DNA of 42,009 nt, taken from assembly GCF_900205965.1 (NCBI RefSeq), contig NZ_OAOF01000028.1:1-42009 (forward strand), read 5' to 3'. The translations under genes were made by a program, and so were the position numbers. Shown here piece by piece: positions 40,239-42,009 of this stretch (the first letter of the stretch is position 1; every line of letters starts with the position of its first letter). Below the pieces are notes generated by a model. That model did no database searches. It was not told the origin of the DNA and saw only the letters and a list, made by a program, of their open reading frames with translations. The DNA is from Lacrimispora amygdalina. Its GTDB lineage: Bacteria > Bacillota > Clostridia > Lachnospirales > Lachnospiraceae.

Positions 40239-40893
40239 TGCTGCGACTATAGATATGTTGAAATTAGGAGTCTGGGAAACTTTATACATGACATTTGCTT
40301 CATCCTTTTTTGCTTATCTGATTGGAATACCCTTAGGAATTATACTCATAGTTATGGATAGAGATGGAATCTATCCGGTTCCGTGGCTGCAGAGAATTCT
40401 GGGTCTGATCATTAACCTGCTGCGTTCTGTTCCATTTATTATCCTGCTTATTATGGTTATGCCAATTACCAAGGTGATCGCAGGAACAACACTTGGGGCG
40501 AAAGCTGTAATACCTCCTCTGGTGATCGCATCAGCCCCTTATGTGGCCCGTGTGGTGGAATCTTCTTTTAAAGAAGTGGATGCAGGGGTAATAGAGGCAG
40601 CCAAATCCATGGGAGCGTCTGTGATGCAGATAATCTGGAAGGTTCTTCTGCCGGAAGCAAAACCTTCCCTGTTGGTTGGAGCTGCTTTATCGGTTACGAC
40701 CATACTGGCGTATTCCGCAATGTCAGGCTTTGTAGGCGGAGGCGGTCTGGGTGATATCGCCATTAAATATGGCTATTACCGGTACCAGACTCTGATGATG
40801 TTTATTACCGTTGCGATTCTTGTTATTATTGTCCAGGTTATTCAGGAAGCAGGTATGAAACTTTCCAGAATGAGTGACAAGCGAATCAGATAG
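40228..40893 (+). CDS. metI: Methionine ABC transporter permease
   Basis: A 221-residue membrane permease with about five hydrophobic segments, the first at about residues 20-42. The EAA loop reads GVIEAAKSMGASVMQIIWKV, and GFVGGGGLGDIAIKYG is the MetI-type end motif. GAGGAGGTGA lies 7 to 8 nt before the ATG, inside the end of metN, so the two are translationally coupled. It pairs with MetN and the MetQ lipoprotein. Confidence 0.95.
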   Translation: MTFDAATIDMLKLGVWETLYMTFASSFFAYLIGIPLGIILIVMDRDGIYPVPWLQRILGLIINLLRSVPFIILLIMVMPITKVIAGTTLGAKAVIPPLVIASAPYVARVVESSFKEVDAGVIEAAKSMGASVMQIIWKVLLPEAKPSLLVGAALSVTTILAYSAMSGFVGGGGLGDIAIKYGYYRYQTLMMFITVAILVIIVQVIQEAGMKLSRMSDKRIR

Positions 40894-40938
40894 TAACTGC
40901 CACTGGCGTTACCAAATATATTTCAGGAGGAAATTATT

Positions 40939-41838
40939 ATGAAAAAATCTATTTATGCTCTGACCGCAGCCCTTCTTTTGGCAGGAGCACTGACCGGCTG
41001 TGCTGGAAGCAAAGAAACACCGGCGACCACTGCAGCAGATTCAAAAGCTGAAACCACTGCATCAGAGACGAAAGCGGAAGCAGAAAGCAAGACAGAGGCT
41101 TCCGGCAAACTGGAAAAAATTGTAGTAGGCGCTACACCAGCTCCTCATGCAGAGATCTTAAATGCTGCAAAGGATATTTTAAAAGAAAAAGGTTATGAGC
41201 TGGTTGTGAAAGAATATACCGATTACGTACAGCCAAATGTAGCACTTGATTCCGGTGATTTAGATGCGAACTACTTCCAGCATCAGCCGTATCTGGATCA
41301 GTTCAATGAAGAGAAGGGGACTGAGTTAGTCAGTGCAGGCTCCATCCATTATGAGCCGTACGGAATCTATGCAGGAAAGAGCAAGTCTTTAAAAGATCTT
41401 GCTGACGGAGCCCAGATCGCCGTACCAAACGATGTTTCCAATGAGGCAAGAGCATTGAATCTTCTGGCTGACAATGGCCTGATCCAGTTAAAGGATGGCG
41501 TTGGTCTGGAAGCAACGAAGAATGATATTGTAAAAAATGACAAAAACTTTAAGATCGTTGAAGTAGAGGCAGCACAGCTTCCCCGCTCTCTTGGTGATGT
41601 AGATGTTGCAGTTATTAACGGTAACTATGCCATTGATGCAGGATTAAAGGTATCTGATGCGCTTGCAGTAGAAGATGCAGCTTCTATTGCGGCTACACGC
41701 TACAGCAATATCGTTGCAGTCCGCAAGGGAGATGAGACAAACGATAAGACAAAAGCCCTTATAGAGGCATTAACCAGTGATACAGTAAAGAAATTTATTG
41801 AGGATACCTATGACGGAGCAGTTGTTCCTTCCTTTTAA
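40939..41838 (+). CDS. metQ: Methionine-binding lipoprotein
   Basis: A 299-residue NlpA-family binding protein. The signal peptide has lipobox LTGC (Cys21). A low-complexity Ala/Thr/Glu/Lys linker of about 35 residues tethers the domain to the membrane. The ligand domain has VVGATPAPHAEIL, the YFQHQPYLDQFN stretch, and VAVINGNYAIDAGL near the C-terminal third. AGGAGG lies about 8 nt before the ATG. It ends the operon in front of a strong terminator. D- or L-methionine is the expected ligand. Confidence 0.94.
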   Translation: MKKSIYALTAALLLAGALTGCAGSKETPATTAADSKAETTASETKAEAESKTEASGKLEKIVVGATPAPHAEILNAAKDILKEKGYELVVKEYTDYVQPNVALDSGDLDANYFQHQPYLDQFNEEKGTELVSAGSIHYEPYGIYAGKSKSLKDLADGAQIAVPNDVSNEARALNLLADNGLIQLKDGVGLEATKNDIVKNDKNFKIVEVEAAQLPRSLGDVDVAVINGNYAIDAGLKVSDALAVEDAASIAATRYSNIVAVRKGDETNDKTKALIEALTSDTVKKFIEDTYDGAVVPSF

Positions 41839-41865
41839 TTAAAGAAATAGTATTGTTTTATCATG

Positions 41866-41897
41866 CAGCAGGGAAAAAAAGTCCCTGCTGTTTTTTT
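41866..41897 (+). terminator. Terminator of metNIQ
   Basis: Perfect 9-bp stem CAGCAGGGA (41866-41874) with TCCCTGCTG (41882-41890), followed by seven T residues. Confidence 0.95.
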
Positions 41898-41919
41898 GTA
41901 TAGCAGTCTTTTAATAAAC

Positions 41920-42009
41920 CACCTGCTATGCAGGTGCGTCCACAGCCGCTTTAGCTTACAGAAAAAACCTCCAATGATATAATAAGTGTAGGTTCGCCAA
42001 CCACACTAA
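41920..42009 (+). mobile_element. Possible left edge of an IS200/IS605-like element
   Basis: The end of the window holds hairpin CACCTGC-TAT-GCAGGTG (41920-41936) and a promoter pointing right: TTACAG (41956-41961), 16 nt, and extended -10 TGA-TATAAT (41975-41983). A second hairpin, AGTGT and GGTT pairing with AACC and ACACT (41985-42007), sits at the expected RNA 5' end. IS200-type elements carry a subterminal palindrome plus a hairpin that limits transposase translation. No coding sequence is inside the window, so this stays a guess; an ordinary promoter with leader structure is the alternative. Confidence 0.3.

Overview
The window looks like chromosomal DNA of a spore-forming, low-to-mid GC Firmicute, most likely Lachnospiraceae (Clostridium cluster XIVa). 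The evidence is the SpoIIGA/SigE/SigG set, a T-box in front of valS, strong AGGAGG ribosome sites, GTG/TTG starts, and proteins resembling the DUF4364, DUF5716 and DUF5717 families, which I associate with that group. The family-level assignment is inference; no rRNA or tRNA gene is present.

Layout. 1-2760: a 50-bp tandem repeat, then mglA-mglC (sugar ABC importer) and a bidirectional terminator. 2767-3222 (-): a CYTH phosphatase. 3362-9425: a compact operon of two sugar-type binding lipoproteins, a DJ-1 protein and a membrane GGDEF-EAL protein, with no transporter gene. 9539-16016: the protein-quality-control block tig, clpP, clpX, lon and engB, with a second array of the same repeat family directly before clpX. 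16026-19641: an amino-acid ABC importer behind a consensus promoter with an operator-like palindrome, then a D-2-hydroxyacid dehydrogenase. 19681-21618 (-): malic enzyme, a DUF4364 winged-helix protein and a tiny membrane protein. 21761-27384: an uncharacterised three-gene cassette of a DUF5717 giant, a DUF5716 Hsp70-like protein and a TPR protein. 27381-30348: T-box and valS. 30592-33103: spoIIGA-sigE behind a long-spacer promoter, with sigG convergent. 33216-35252: divergent coaX and coaBC. 35357-38882: prfC, yqeY and pepV. 38910-41838: metNIQ behind a leader that encodes a very Met-rich peptide and ends in a terminator. The last 170 bases hold a terminator, two hairpins and a promoter pointing out of the window, possibly the edge of a small insertion sequence.

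The main points for follow-up are four. First, a putative methionine-responsive attenuator before metNIQ: a 31-codon leader with 9 Met and 3 Cys codons, followed by competing hairpins. Second, the DUF5717/DUF5716/TPR cassette with a degenerate Hsp70-like ATPase. Third, a 50-bp repeat family whose stems differ by compensatory changes and which stops at the same point just before the ribosome site of two unrelated genes. Fourth, an apparent binding-protein to c-di-GMP signalling operon. Smaller points are a spoIIG promoter with a 21-nt spacer, an inverted sigG, and a terminator squeezed between clpX and the lon ribosome site.
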